Source: Chlorops oryzae
Taxonomy: Eukaryota > Arthropoda > Insecta > Diptera > Chloropidae
Reading direction: 5' to 3'
Assembly: GCA_020466095.1 (NCBI GenBank)
Contig: CM035806.1
Coordinates: 33,006,571-33,070,570, forward strand
Length of the DNA: 64,000 nucleotides
Under the pieces are notes generated by a model. It saw only the letters and a list, made by a program, of their open reading frames with translations, made no database searches and was not told the DNA's origin. The position numbers and the translations under genes are program-made. Shown here in pieces: positions 26,628-38,900 of this stretch (position 1 is the first letter of the stretch; each line of letters opens with the position of its first letter).

Positions 26628-28823
26628 TGCATTCCGAAATCCATTAGATCGCGATCCTTAAAACTGTCCAATTGCCAATGGAATTCCCTGGCAATATTTT
26701 GTCACTACATTATATAAATCCGACAAACATTTTTGGCTGCAGGACACAAGGAAATATGTATGTATGTATGATTGTTGAAAATACAGTGAAAAATTTTAAA
26801 AAATTGTAAAACAAAAATTCAAATCATCCCATCCCATCCACATTGAACTTCGTTTGTTCCAGGAAATACTGGAATGCAGTTTTCTTATTTCCCTGAATTT
26901 TTTTTTAAATTCATAAATTAGTTTGGGAACTCATTGGCAAGCATGGCGATTCAGAAGCTGCCTCCGTTAATCGTTCCCTTGGAGCAAAAAATAAATAAAT
27001 AAATAAACAAAAAAATAAAAATAAAATAAAAAAGTCATGAACCACGGGCTGAGTCCTGCTTCATCTGCTCTCCCAATTGAGTACCGTAAAGAATTCTTTT
27101 TAAGCTTTATTTTGAGTTCCGCCCCACTTCCATCCCGAGGAGAATTTCCTTTCCAACGAAAAGAAATAATTTTTTCTTAATGCCTTTTGTTTTTGCTTAA
27201 ATGGCAATTAAAAATAAAATACGGTGACAAAAGAAATGCTTATCACAGCGATTCTTACAAGCGATTAACGTACAACAATGTCGCATGCGAGTTTCGAGAT
27301 TCAAGAATCCAGATTCCAGATTGGAGCTCCGAGACGCGATTCAATAATCAGAAACCGAAATGTAACAAATCTGCCGATAATGGTCAATTAAGCGCGCATT
27401 TATTCACTCAGTACAGCTGCACGAACGGCTCGCACAAACGCCCGCACGGAAATTAATGGCTGTTCATGTAAATACATGGCAACAATGGTCGTGCTCGCAC
27501 TCCATATAACTTCGATTGTTCCTTTTGTTTTGTTACTTGTGATGGTAACTCTTGAATTGCTCACATTCACATTTCAAGTAGCCAAAGCCAACGACAACGA
27601 CAAGCCAAGCCAAGCCGAGCCAAACCGATTCAATCCGTATCGCATCGCATCGAATCGAATGGTTGGCGATACGGGTCGAGGCGCGCAACCCACTCCGCAT
27701 ACGGTAGCTTCCGGTCAGCTATGCCCATTAAGGTGCAAAACGCTTTTAGACAGAGGCCAATCGGAAGGAGAATTCTTAGCTGTAAATTCGTGCGGCGAAC
27801 ATGACCGAGCGGAGCGGAGCCGAGCTGAGCAGAGCAGAGCAGAGAAATGCCGGTGTTACATATGACACTCGGAAAGCACCTACAGCCATATATGTATGTA
27901 TGCACGTATGTTGTATATGTGTGCATGTGTATGCACAATATAACATACAAAGGCACAGCTGTCACATTTATCGCCCGAGGTCGTTTGTTGTTGGCTGGTT
28001 GGATGGTTAGTTAGTTGGTTGGTCGGTCGGTGGGTCGGTGGGTCGGTAGGCGTTGATAGGTCGGTTTAAGTGCCTAACGTGCCGCTCCGTATAATAATTT
28101 CTCTTACAAATTCGTTAAGCGACCATTCTGCTGACATCGAATCTTATTTTGGAAAAGTGGCGGCTGTGATTTTTTGCTTGTTTTTTTTTTTTTGTTTTTG
28201 TATGTTGAATACATTCCTGAAGATTCAGTGGAATTCCAAGCATTTCGCACGATTTGGTGACAACCGTTTAACGCTCAACGAAGCAACGCAACGCAGCGTA
28301 GCGCAGCGCAGCGCAGCTTAAATGAATTGCCGGCTTATTTTGGACTTAATATGCCCCACTGTTTTACGTGTGAATTATACAAAATTTTTATTTGATTATA
28401 ATTGTTTTGTTACTGTCATTCTAATTGCTTTTGTTTTTCTCTTTGTTGGCGTAATGCATTTTCCTCTACGCTTCGCTTCTATTGTTTATCTGGGCATTAG
28501 TGCCGCCAGCTTGAGTTGTGATGAACGGCAGCGTCTGACTAATTTCGTTGAATTTCCAATTGAGGAACGCGCTTTGTGGCTTCAAATTGGATGAGTAATT
28601 GCCTCTAGAAGTCGTCGGAAATTGATATTCATTTGTATGCAATAACTAGACTTAGTTTCCAAGTCAAGTGCTCATTGTTGTTGTTGCTGTTGCTGTTGTT
28701 TTGCGTTGCTTTTGTTGTTGCTTCGACTGTGTTGCACACGCATTGCTTAACATTTTCGGACTAATTACGATTTGCATTTGCCGAATACACACACAGTAGA
28801 ACTAAGCTCTGATAATTGCTATA
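26628..28823. other. Non-coding DNA
   Basis: No supported gene. Frames at 27187-27456 and 28322-28594 have no recognisable domain. Tandem parts include GCCAA pentamers (about 27600-27620), GAGCG/GAGCA pentamers (about 27810-27845), a G-rich GGTCGGTGGGTCGG run (about 28000-28060) and GCAGC pentamers (about 28275-28318). Confidence 0.5.
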
Positions 28824-29085
28824 TCGCACATCCGCAACAAAGGAGTCACAACTCAAAGTTTAGCATTTTTTGTTCGTTTTCAGAAAACTCGTAACACAAA
28901 ATGCGCTGCAGTCTCAATCAAAGCAAAACAGAATGGTATGATACGTTTTTCGGCATATTATAATAACAAAAACGGAATAGATTTTCTTGTGCAGGCAGCC
29001 GACAGGTGACTTATGAACAAAATCCACAGCTTAATTTAAAAGTTTGTCAACTTTTAGTTGTGACTCCTTTGTTGCGGCTGTGCGA
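28824..29085. mobile_element. TA-flanked MITE, TCGCACA family, copy 1 (262 bp)
   Basis: The termini TCGCACATCCGCAACAAAGG and the complement of the right end agree over about 33 bp with two mismatches. TA lies on both sides (28822-28823 and 29086-29087), as expected for Tc1/mariner-type insertion. The interior (CAATCAAAGCA, TTATAATAAC, AAAACGGAATAGA, TGTGCAGGCAGC) matches the copy at 43660. Confidence 0.75.
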
Positions 29086-29407
29086 TATGATGTCGTGCAT
29101 AGGCTGGAATCAAAATTCGTTGGTGGCGGCTTATTTGAGGTTAAAATGTGCGTCCAAAGGCTTATGAACACAAACGTGTATTTTGAGAATGTATTTAAGC
29201 GTAAAATTTTATAAATGATACTTATGAAAAATAACTTTCTGAATATAACTTTCATTTTGCGAGTGTCCGCGCCAAGACATCCTTATTTCGGCGTAGTTGG
29301 CTTTTATCACTTGAAGGAATGAAAAAAGACCCATTTTCCAATTCACTATGTGTATGTATTCTCTGCTTAAAAGATGACGATTGAAAATTTTCAAGTTGTT
29401 AGGAGAT

Positions 29408-30800
29408 GGAAGAAGAGGGAAGAGAGAAAAGGAGAGGGAGAGAGAGGAAGAGAGAGGAAGAGAGAGGAAGAGAGAGGAAGAGAGAGGAAGAGAGAGGAAG
29501 AGAGAGGAAGAGAGAGAGAAGAGAGAGAGAAGGAAGAGAGAGAGAGAGAGAAGAGAGAGGAAGAGGAGGAAGAGAGAGAAGAAGAGGAAGAGAGAGAGAG
29601 AGAGGAAAGAGAGAGGAAGAGAGAGGAAGAGAGAGAAGAGAGAGGAAGAGAGAGGAGAGAGAGAAGGAGGAAGAGAGAGGAAGAGAGAGGAAGAGAGAGG
29701 AAGAGAGAGAGAGAGAGAGAGGGAGAGGAAGAGAGAGGAAGAGAAAGAGAGAGAGGAAGAGAGAGGAAGAGAGAGGAAGAGAGAGGAAGAGAGAGGAAGA
29801 GAGAGGAAGAGAGAGGAAGAGAGAGGAAGAGAGAGGAAGAGAGAGGAAGAGAGAGGAGAGAGGAAGAGAGAGGAAGAGAGAGGAAGAGAGAGGAAGAGAG
29901 AGGAAGAGAGAGAGGAAGAGAGAGGAAGAGAGAGGAAGAGAGAGGAAGAGAGAGGAAGAGAGAGGAAGAGAGAGGAAGAGAGAGGAAGAGAGAGGAAGAG
30001 AGAGAAGAGAGAGGAAGAGAGAGGAAGAGAGAGGAAGAGAGAGGAAAAGAGGAAGAGAGAGGAAGAGAGAGGAAGAGAGAGGAAGAGAGAGGAAGAGAGA
30101 GGAAGAGAGAGGAAGAGAGAGGAAGAGAGAGGAAGGAGAGAAGAGAGGAAGAGAGAGGAAGAGAGAGGAAGAGAGAGGAAGAGAAGAGAGAGAGAGGAGG
30201 AAGAGAGAGGAAGAGAGAGGAAGAGAGAGGAAGAGAGAGGAAGAGAGAGGAAGAGAGAGGAAGAGAGAGGAAGAGAGAGGAAGAGAGAGGAAGAGAGAGG
30301 AAGAGAGAGGAAGAGAGAGGAAGAGAGGAAGAGAGAGGAAGAGAGAGGAAGAGAGAGAGAAGAGAGAGGAAAGAGAGAGGAAAGAAGAGAGGAAAGAGAG
30401 AGGAAGAAGAGAGAGGAGAGAGAGAGGAAGAGAGGAGAGGAGAGGAAGAGGAAAGGAAGAGAAGGAAGAGAGGAGAGAGAGAGAGAGAGGAAGAGAGAGA
30501 GAAGAGAGAAGAGAAGGAGAGAGAGAGGAAAGAGAGAGAGAGGGGAAAGAGAGAGGAAAGAGAGGAAGAGAGAGAGAGAGAAGGAGGAAGAGAGAGGAAA
30601 GAGAGAGAGAAGAGAGGAAAGAGAGGAAGAGGAAGAGGAGAAGAGAGGAAGGAAAGAGAGGGAAGAAGAGAGGAAAGAGAGGAAAGAGAGGGAAAGAGAG
30701 GAAGAGAGGAGAGAGAGGAAAGAGAGGAAAGAGAGGAAGAGAGGAAAGAGAGGAGAGAGAGGAAAGAGGGAAGAAGAGGAAAGAGAGAAGGAGAAAGAGA
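29408..30800 (+). repeat. 1.39-kb pure-purine array, (GAGAGAGGAA)n type
   Basis: I see no pyrimidine on the + strand from 29408 to 30800. The main unit is the decamer GAGAGAGGAA, with irregular shorter variants towards the 3' side. Because the + strand lacks T, no stop codon can occur, so every forward frame is open (477-509 codons of Arg/Glu/Lys) and the minus strand is open as Ser/Leu/Pro (596 codons). These are artefacts. Such polypurine tracts can form triplex DNA and are full of GAGAG, the GAGA-factor core. The array length may be distorted by assembly. Confidence 0.9.
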
Positions 30801-31467
30801 TGGAAAGAGACGGAAAGAGAGGGAAAGAGATGGAAATAGAGGGAAAGAGATGGAAATAGAGGGAAAGAGAGGGAATGAGAGGGAAATAGAGAGGAAGAGG
30901 TAGAATTATAGTGATAGAGATATGGATTCTTTTAATAAAGCCGAACTTTCTTACCCCGAATGAGCTTGTGTTCAAAATATCTGTTCCACTTATGAACACA
31001 TTGTTTTAAAGAATTCGATATAATAATCTCTATTGGCCAACCGATTCTTTTCGAGTTATTGACATTGTTTTCTTGTGATATGAGGAGAGATTTCTAATGG
31101 AAAACGGTTTCCTTCACTAATCAAGTTTAATCATAATGGCACGATTAGCCAAAAGAAATTCGTTAAACATCTCAAAGTCTCAATAAAAACCCAAACAATT
31201 CGACATGATCATTTTTGTATGTTTCTAGAGTTTGTCAACATGTGTTTTATGTGTGTTTATTTGTTTTTACTTTTTTTCACAACTGGCCAAGATTAAACGC
31301 CTCCATGCAAACATATGTTTTGTTCGTTCAAAGTTGAAAGTCTCTCGAGGCATCGATTACTCAATATGACATATGTATGTTGTTATATAAATATATCTAC
31401 TTAGAAGAAATACAGTTAAAATATTTGGACTTGAATTGCACTATACACAAATGCACAAACATAAATA

Positions 31468-31539
31468 CAGTAAAAATCGGTTATAACGATACCGCTTTTA
31501 ACAATTATCGGTAATCATCATTATAACCGATTTTCACTG
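31468..31539. mobile_element. 72-bp mini-MITE with pogo-like ends
   Basis: The left end CAGTAAAAATCGGTTATAAC and the right end, complemented, CAGTGAAAATCGGTTATAA, match over about 23 bp with two mismatches. TA flanks both sides (31466-31467 and 31540-31541). CAGT...TTATAACG ends are typical of pogo/Tigger-type elements. The element is almost only its two ends. Confidence 0.7.
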
Positions 31540-31587
31540 TATATACATACATACGCACATACACATCCGAATGAACGTGTTTCCCTT

Positions 31588-31751
31588 CACAATGTGCCCT
31601 TTTACATTAGGGCAACTATTGCCGGCAATTCTTTGGTTTATGGGCGAGACGAAGCGCGGAGGGGTAGTTTCTCTACATCCCCGCGCTTCGTCTCGCCAAT
31701 AAACCAAAGAATTGCCGGCAATAGTTGCCCTAATGTAAAAGGGCACAATGT
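31588..31751. mobile_element. Near-perfect hairpin MITE (148 bp) with 8-bp direct repeats
   Basis: Two 66-bp arms (31594-31659 and 31681-31746) are inverted copies with one mismatch around a 21-base loop. CACAATGT occurs directly at both borders (31588-31595 and 31744-31751), so the element is 31596-31743 with an 8-bp target duplication, as in hAT-type insertion. A 7-bp reading with one more TIR base is also possible. The arms give open frames on both strands with nearly the same translation; these are mirror artefacts. If transcribed it would fold into a long hairpin RNA. Confidence 0.8.
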
Positions 31752-32589
31752 CACATTTGTAGCTCTGAGATCGAATTCTGATCATGTAATTTGAAATCCT
31801 TGATTCATATCATTCAGCACATGATCATAGTTTTCTCTTATCCGTTAAACACACAAGCACACACACACACACACATGCGAGTATAATTTAAGAGAGCCCA
31901 GTATTATCGTTCCTGACGAACTGCAAGATATCCACTAAGGCTCGCGTTCCCTGCAAATGCAAACTGTGCTATTTCTAGCAGTCACTCTCATCATTGCCTG
32001 ATAACTGCAATAACAGCAACAACAACAAAAACCAGCATCTCTATAAAACTTTCCGTAGCTTTGTTGTTTCGCGTTGCTGTTGTTGTGACTCACGAATTGC
32101 ATTCAAAAATTCTCATCCGAACACTGCTCGACGCCGAACGCGCTGCGTTGCGCTCGATGTTCGAACTTCGAGAGCGAACACAGTTCACCACGAACCAAAC
32201 CGAATTGAACCGAACCTAAACGAACCGGCACGACGTTCACCACGAACCGAAAGCGACCAATTCACCACAATCCACCACGAATACACTTTTCGTATCTTTA
32301 AGATACAATTCGTGAAACAGAATTTCAGTTTTCGTTTGAAAATGTAAAAGTGCGTTGGTGCTGTGTCGCTTGTTTCGAGAACGAATTCGAGAATAATTTT
32401 TATTCATGCTCTCCAAGCCGGCTAAAGTAAACACGCAACATAAGCAACAACATCCATCGTCAGCGTCAATGTCCGCATACGCCGAGTGCCATTTAACGTT
32501 AAATGTTTATTACTGCTAAATATTCGGTCGAAATTAAAAAAAAAAAAAAAATACTTAAATAAATAAAAAATAAAAATAAATAAAATTTA
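31752..32589. other. Non-coding DNA before the candidate promoter
   Basis: It holds a CA run (31855-31874) and a stretch of TTCACCACGAACC-like repeats (about 32175-32285). A poly-A tract lies at about 32537-32551. No gene is recognised. Confidence 0.5.
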
Positions 32590-34296
32590 ATTCAAATTGT
32601 GCGGCGCATTCATATTGAGTGTTCGCGCGAAACAACAACAGTCTAACGTCGAGTGCAACTCCAGGTCGAGGTCCAATTCCAGATCAACGTGAGTCGGTCC
32701 ATTACCTAGGAAGAAGTCCCCGAGACCCCAGATCCAAGACCATAAACATCACATCGGATCAGATCGGATCAGATCAGATCAGATCATAGGCCAGACCGAC
32801 CGATCGACCGATCGACCGACCGCATTCTTGTTGCATCAAGGTGATTCCAAAATCCATTCCGATCTCGATTCTAGATACGCGACACAAGATTTCAAGATAC
32901 AAGTGGAATTCTCTGACTTCTATGGCATCATGCTGTGTCAGTGTTTGTTCCATTGAATCCATTTTGAGCAACAAAACAAACGTTGCGTTCAATTAAAGCT
33001 TCAATCTGAGTGCAAAATAAAAAGCCCCCCCAAAAAAAAAAAAACCAACTAAAAAACAAAAAACAATTCCAAACTGCAAAAAAAGTGAATTAAAGAAATT
33101 TAAAGAAAGAAAAGGCAATCGAAAACTCCTTTTCTGTATTTCATCCTTTCGATTTTCTGTCTTCAAAAACGTGCTCTTCGTGTAACGGTCGATCATTTCT
33201 TCCTTCCTTGTCTTTTCTTTTCTTAAAGCGGATTAATCGACGCCAAGTGAGACCGCTCCGTGTTGGCTAATAAATCTAAATAAACAAAACGCAGACACTG
33301 ACACTGGCACTCAAGATTCTGACGCACTGAACTGACTTTCGGCAAAAAAAAAAAAAAAAAAATAAAAAAAAAATTATAAATAAGTATAAAAAAAATAGAA
33401 GAAAAAACCAGAAGGAGAAAATAACAAAAACAAACGTGACACCGCGCTCAGCAGCCCATTTCAAGGAACGAAAGAACGAAGGAGAAGGAATAAAATAGCG
33501 CTTGATGCCGGCGCCACAAGTCGACCAGCGTTTTTTCAAGTGTATCTCCAGCGTTTTCTGAAGTATCTTCATGAGCAAATATTAAACAACAGCTAAAGAG
33601 AGAGAGAGCGAGCGAGCGAGCGAGCGAGAGAGAGAAAGAAAGAAATTTCAAAATCAAATAAAACAAAATAACAAATAAAGCAGATAGGTACTGGCAAACA
33701 GAGGAAAAAGAAGAAAAAAAAAACAAACAGATAAAAAAATTAGAGAAGCAGCAAGACAGCGCAACACAACGACACTGCGAAAAAGCCGGCTGCCGGACGA
33801 AGAACAAGAAAAAACAGAAACAGAAGAAAAGCAACAAAAAAAGCATTGCAAAACAGAAAGTTGCGTAAGCTTTAAGAAGTGAAGTTGTGGGTTAATTGCA
33901 GACGATCACCAACGATCGACGAGCGTAATCGGTGCAAAAATACATATATCATTTTTTATGATTATTGTTGTTTTTACTTTTTTTTTTTAAGAATGTGAAT
34001 GAGAAATTTCCAGTTCGCGCAGACGAGAAAAGTGAGAGAAATTTGTGCTCGTAATTCGTGAGAAACAAAAAGAAAAAAATAAATAATATAAAATTTTTAA
34101 TAAATAAATAGAGTTTTCTGCACTCGGTCGGTCAACTGTCTTTTACGTGGATTAAATAAGCACGCGAATTGAGAGGCGCCGCAGCAGCATCTAGAGCAGC
34201 AGCGGCGTGACTATCGGACCGGTGTATCGCCATCGTCATCGTCATCGCTATCGCCTCACGTCGAGTGCAATTGTCAGTTGGCGAATTCATAGAAAG
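32590..34296 (+). promoter_or_regulatory. Candidate luna promoter and 5' non-coding exon region
   Basis: Compared with the flanking DNA this stretch is less AT-biased and rich in CG dinucleotides (CGCGCG, TCGAGTG, CGGTCGGTC). It holds a GAGAGAGAGCGAGCGAGC tract at about 33597-33640 that could bind GAGA factor or Pipsqueak. Two donor-like sites occur: AAC|GTGAGT near 32690 and AAAG|GTAATC cut after 34296. The leader acceptor at 48696 needs an upstream exon, and this is the most promoter-like block before it. It is based on composition and splice-like strings only; no transcript evidence is available. Confidence 0.3.
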
Positions 34297-35583
34297 GTAA
34301 TCTTAAACGCACGAGCATCGATAGCTCAATTAAATGGAAAACATATGCTTTCCGATATATTCGAAAGCTGCGTTGCCCAGAAACACACACACACAGAATA
34401 GCACATCCACTTGACTACCAGGCAAGCCAGCAAACACGGCCAATTCGCATTAAAATTGATTTGATTGGAGTCTGTTCTGGGGGTTCTGGATTCACTTTAC
34501 TCTGGTCTGTTCCGGGAAATGTGTTTTTTGTTTGTTTTATTGCAATATTTTAAGTCCGTTCAAACGGAAATTAATTTTAAATTAAAATTAAAAAAAAAAT
34601 TTTAAAGAAAAGAGAAACAGAAGCATACTATACTCACCGTTTTATGGGAATTAGTCACTCCATTTCGTTCGAAACTTACGAATAAATTGCCTGTTGTCAA
34701 TGAGCGAGGAAATTTTCTTTGTTTCTTCAGACAAACGTATATAAATACATACATATAAGGTATATTGTACGTCCGACGCTGGCGCTAACGCTAACGCTTA
34801 CGCTGACGTCAGCGGATGAGTGGGCCACAATGAGAAGACCTAAAAGTAAGAACGAATATATAGAGCTAACGTTATCTGACTAATTGAAAAGAAAAAATTT
34901 ATGAAATTCCATGCAAATCGATTTAAATATTGATACGAAATTATTCTCGAAATATTCGAGATATCGCTCTATTCCAGCCAAGGTTCCGTTTTCGATTTTC
35001 GATATCCCGAATCACTTCAATTCAATTCGAATTTTAAGAATTTTATATTAATACAATCTGTTCTAAGCTATGCGAATTTCCCCTAAATTAAAGGCAATTT
35101 AAAGTCTTTTTGGAAAAACTTAGCCCAGCCTTAACCAAAAGAGTCTGCATGGCGCTCCAAAAATGCTCCCTTTTCGGAACCCAAATGATCCTAAGACGTT
35201 CTGACAGCCGTTTTTTTGGAAGAACAGAGCACGGAGCCTATTATTGAAAAAGTGTTGGTACCTTTCGGGATCTATAAATTTATCTTTCATTATTGCTAAA
35301 ATGCTCTCTAAGAGTCTGTTTGGACTCTCTTTCAGTTATAAGTTAAAAAAAAAAAAAGCCCTAAATGCTCCTAGAAGGTGTTTCTTGAGGCCTTGGCAAA
35401 AACACTACTTCGAAGAATTCCGTAAGGAATCCTTTAACATCCATTTGGAGCACGCTGAAATGCACTTCGTTTTAGTCCTTTTGCACTGTCTTTAGAAGCA
35501 TTCCGAAGGGAGCAAAATCTTTAAGATAATTTTTTAGAAGATTTCACATTCAAATTTAAAGAAATTTCGGCCATTTTTCGAGT
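34297..35583. other. Non-coding DNA, possible luna intron
   Basis: Apart from the CRE palindrome at 34801 and a CA run at 34383-34396, I see no structured feature. Confidence 0.5.
34801..34814. promoter_or_regulatory. 14-bp perfect palindrome with a full CRE
   Basis: The sequence CGCTGACGTCAGCG is its own reverse complement and contains TGACGTCA, the full cAMP-response element bound by CREB/ATF bZIP dimers. It is preceded by a short CGCTAA hexamer run (about 34778-34800). Function is inferred from the motif alone. Confidence 0.5.
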
Positions 35584-35987
35584 CATATATCGTCGGCTTA
35601 AAGTGTAAACCTGCTAAGTCCACTTTTAACCGATTCCGACTTTTCGATGTCATTCGAAAGAAAAAAGCACACTGCATCGTCAGGCAAAAAAATCTTTTTT
35701 ATTTTCAAATTCTAAATACCTACGGAGAAATTGGTGATGAGTAAAACTGCTAAGTCCAACTGTGGTCAAAGTTCACAGCTAACACTAACAAGTGACTCCA
35801 AGTAGACTTTGTATGGTGCACAGAATCGAATTTAGAAGAGACTTCATATAGGAACAAAATAAACCATCCATATTTTGGGTCTCCTTCCCTACTTTGAAGT
35901 CTTGAAAAAAAAAAGTGTTTTTTGTTTACCCTGTAAAGTTTTGAAATTGTTAGTTAGCAGGTTTACACTTTAAGCCGACGATATATG
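35584..35987. mobile_element. TIR element with perfect 34-bp ends (404 bp)
   Basis: The strings at 35584-35617 and 35954-35987 are exact inverted copies; they contain ATCGTCGGCTTAAAGTG and its complement. A TATAT step next to the CGTCGG start suggests a TA target. Inside, the CTGCTAAGTCCA part of the end recurs at about 35748. No transposase frame is present, so this is a MITE-like element; perfect ends imply a recent insertion. Confidence 0.75.
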
Positions 35988-38900
35988 GGATAGATATCCA
36001 CAAAATTACACAAAACTACAACATGATTTAATTGGAATTGAATCGATCATTTCAAACACCTCATAAGTCACTACAATAGAATTTTTTCAGGATCAATTAA
36101 AAACTGCATCATGTTTCAATCAATTAGCTTTAAAGGACTTTTCTTTTATCCTTAATTCAGTCTTACGGGACTTCTCCAGCTCTGTCAGAGAAAATAAGAA
36201 ACCTCATCAAAATATAAAAATTAAAAACACATTTTAGAAATGAATCAGAAAATTTCTGAAGTGTTTTTCTATATGAAGTTATTCAATTCTGATTCATTTC
36301 TGACAGAACCTTAGAGAGCCCATTAAGGAGTAAGGAATGTTTGGAATTTCGTGTTCCTTTCCCAAAATATGCATCTACCTTCGAAAAAATTTGACTTAAG
36401 ACTCTTACACCTGAAATGAGATTTCAACAATGGAATCTACACTGAGCGCACGTACCCATGAATTTTTTAAAAGGGCCGCTTTGTTATTCACAGTCCTTTG
36501 GATTTTCGAGCAGAACAAAAATTTCAAAAGAAAAATGGTTGACTCAGCAACATTTTTGGCTGATTTGAAAGGAAATATGTTTAAATACATTTCTTTACGT
36601 TCGATATAATTCTCATTTGTTTTATAAAATAGGACATATAAGATATTTATTCATGTTAGAACTTTTTAAGCATTGCGAAAGCAGTCACGAAAACGGAGTG
36701 ACAAATTCGGATGAAGTCCATCCGATGGCTATTTTTGGGGTTCTGTGGCCATTTGCTTTGAACGTTAAATAAATTTGTTTTGACATTTCTTCTTTTATAG
36801 GTACATATTTTAGAATTTTTTTTTTATTTTAAATTTTCTTGTCATTTCACTTATGTCCGTGGTTAGTTTAACAATTTAACTTTAAATTCCTTTTTGAAAA
36901 TTATCATGTCAATTCAACCTGAAATATAGTTGATTCAAAGGGAAAAATCTTTATTTTTTCCAACAAGAAAAATTGTTAAAAATAAAAAAAAAAATTCCTT
37001 ATTGAAGCCGTTTTTTTATGTTTTTCCTTTTGATTTAACCAGTTTTCTGGTTGATTTTTTTCTCTGTGCACATAAATTCTTGTGAGACTACTTTCATAAA
37101 ACATTTAAAAGAATTTTCATTCTTGAGTTAAATTTTTATGTTCCATGATATTCGGTGGCTAACTTTTCGCTGAAGATAATTAAGATAAGCTCCTGTATGT
37201 TACAAAAAAAAAAAAAAAAAATTGGTACGCAGTGTCATGGACAATTGGTGTTCGAACCGTTGTCAAGTAAATAGTTGCTTCAAATAATTTTGCATAGTCA
37301 TTTTGCTGCATAATAGTTTTAACAAATAGGCGTTATCACGTCAAAAAAAAAAAAAAAAAAAAAAAAATTAATGTGGAAATGACGAACTTTCTTCGATATG
37401 TTTTTGTCTGACAGCTTCAAACCTGCTCATAGAAAATCGCCGTACATCAAAATCACTTTAACGAAGGAAATTAAGATATTACAGAAATGACAAAAGTCGA
37501 TAGGTGATGATTTTTCTTTTTGATTTTTTCTCTTCTTAATCTTCCTTGTCAATCATTATGAACTAATTTTGTTGACCAATTCTCGATCATTTGTTTTTTG
37601 TTGCATAAAATCATAACTGGGAAAGCCTGAAGATTTCTAGCAGGTACTCAGTTTAAATTAGTGCGAAGACCATTAACCGGAAAGATCGATTAGATAAGAT
37701 GTCACAGAAACGAACTGCAAAGTCGTCTTGAACTTGAATTGATCCAAAGATCATGACATTCTTGTTTTGACTAAGTTTCAGATAAGAAGATAGCATAGTC
37801 TTAATATAAAATGATTGAGTAAAAATGAAGTCGAAACGGTTTTTAGGGTAGCTACCTACATGAAATTTTCGAAATCGTCAATTTTTGACAATTTCTGTTC
37901 CTGTGACATGCCGGGTAAAATAATTTTCTTTTTGGGCCTGTCCCAAAGTCGTGCTCACGAACATTGACGGTCATTGTTATGGCTTTGCTTATCGCGAAAA
38001 CCCCAAAAAGTATGCTTCAGTAAAACCGTCTCATCCGTAATTCTTAAACTATCTTTTGATTTTACAAATTCCTTTCTTGCGGAACACTTTGACTTTTGGT
38101 TCTTATGAGAGGAGCATACAGATAAACCGATTTCTCTCATTCCATGGAAATTGAAGACCAAAGTATTATGCAGTTCAATACCCATTAAAGACAAAGAAAA
38201 AAAAAAAAAAACAAAAACAAGTTGAACCAAGCAAGCAAGAAAAAAAAAATAGACTGAAGAAGATAAAATTACAAATAAAGAGAGCATGTGAAGGAAACCC
38301 TGTCAGCTAGAGTGTGAAACAGAACAATAGCCTCTCGAACATCAATTATTTGTTCAATTGTTGTCTTTCCAGTGCTCCATTTAAAAGTGCCCTGTTGTGA
38401 CGGTTTTTTGCTACTCTGTTGCTGTGTGTGTGTGTGTGTGTGTGTGTGTTGTGTGTGTGTGTTGTGTGTGTGTGTTGTGTGTGTGTATATATAAGTATGT
38501 TTTCGTAGACAAGATATTCTTTTGACATGGGTGACTTTTTCTTATTTTGTTGTATTTTTGTTTTTGCCACATTGATGGCTGTAAACTTTCTATTACAAAG
38601 GAATATTTATTTAGTTACCTCATTAATTGCTCTGGCTACCGAAACGAAGAATGAACGGGAGCAACAGGCCCAGGACAACAATAGGCAATGTTAATTATGA
38701 CCGTTTTTATTTCCAATGGCATTTATTTGCCAATTACCAAGTATATTTTTTCCCCGTGGCATATTCAAGAAAACAAAAATTTTTTTGTTTACACTTCATT
38801 TCCCTTTTATGTCACATTTTCTAAACAAAAAAAAAAAAAATAAAAAATAAACAACAACAACAACAATAAACTAAGGTAAAGCAGCAAATGAATGAATGTC

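Noticed and set aside
28322..28594. 90-codon frame with hydrophobic segments
   Set aside because: Unrecognised sequence, no ribosomal or splice context, and length within chance expectation for this many kilobases.
29209..30999. Very long open frames (477-596 codons) on both strands
   Set aside because: They exist because the + strand has no T or C over 1.39 kb, so stop codons cannot occur. The peptides are pure Arg/Glu/Lys or Ser/Leu/Pro repeats.
31534..31794. Overlapping frames on both strands with similar peptides
   Set aside because: They are mirror images produced by the near-perfect hairpin element.
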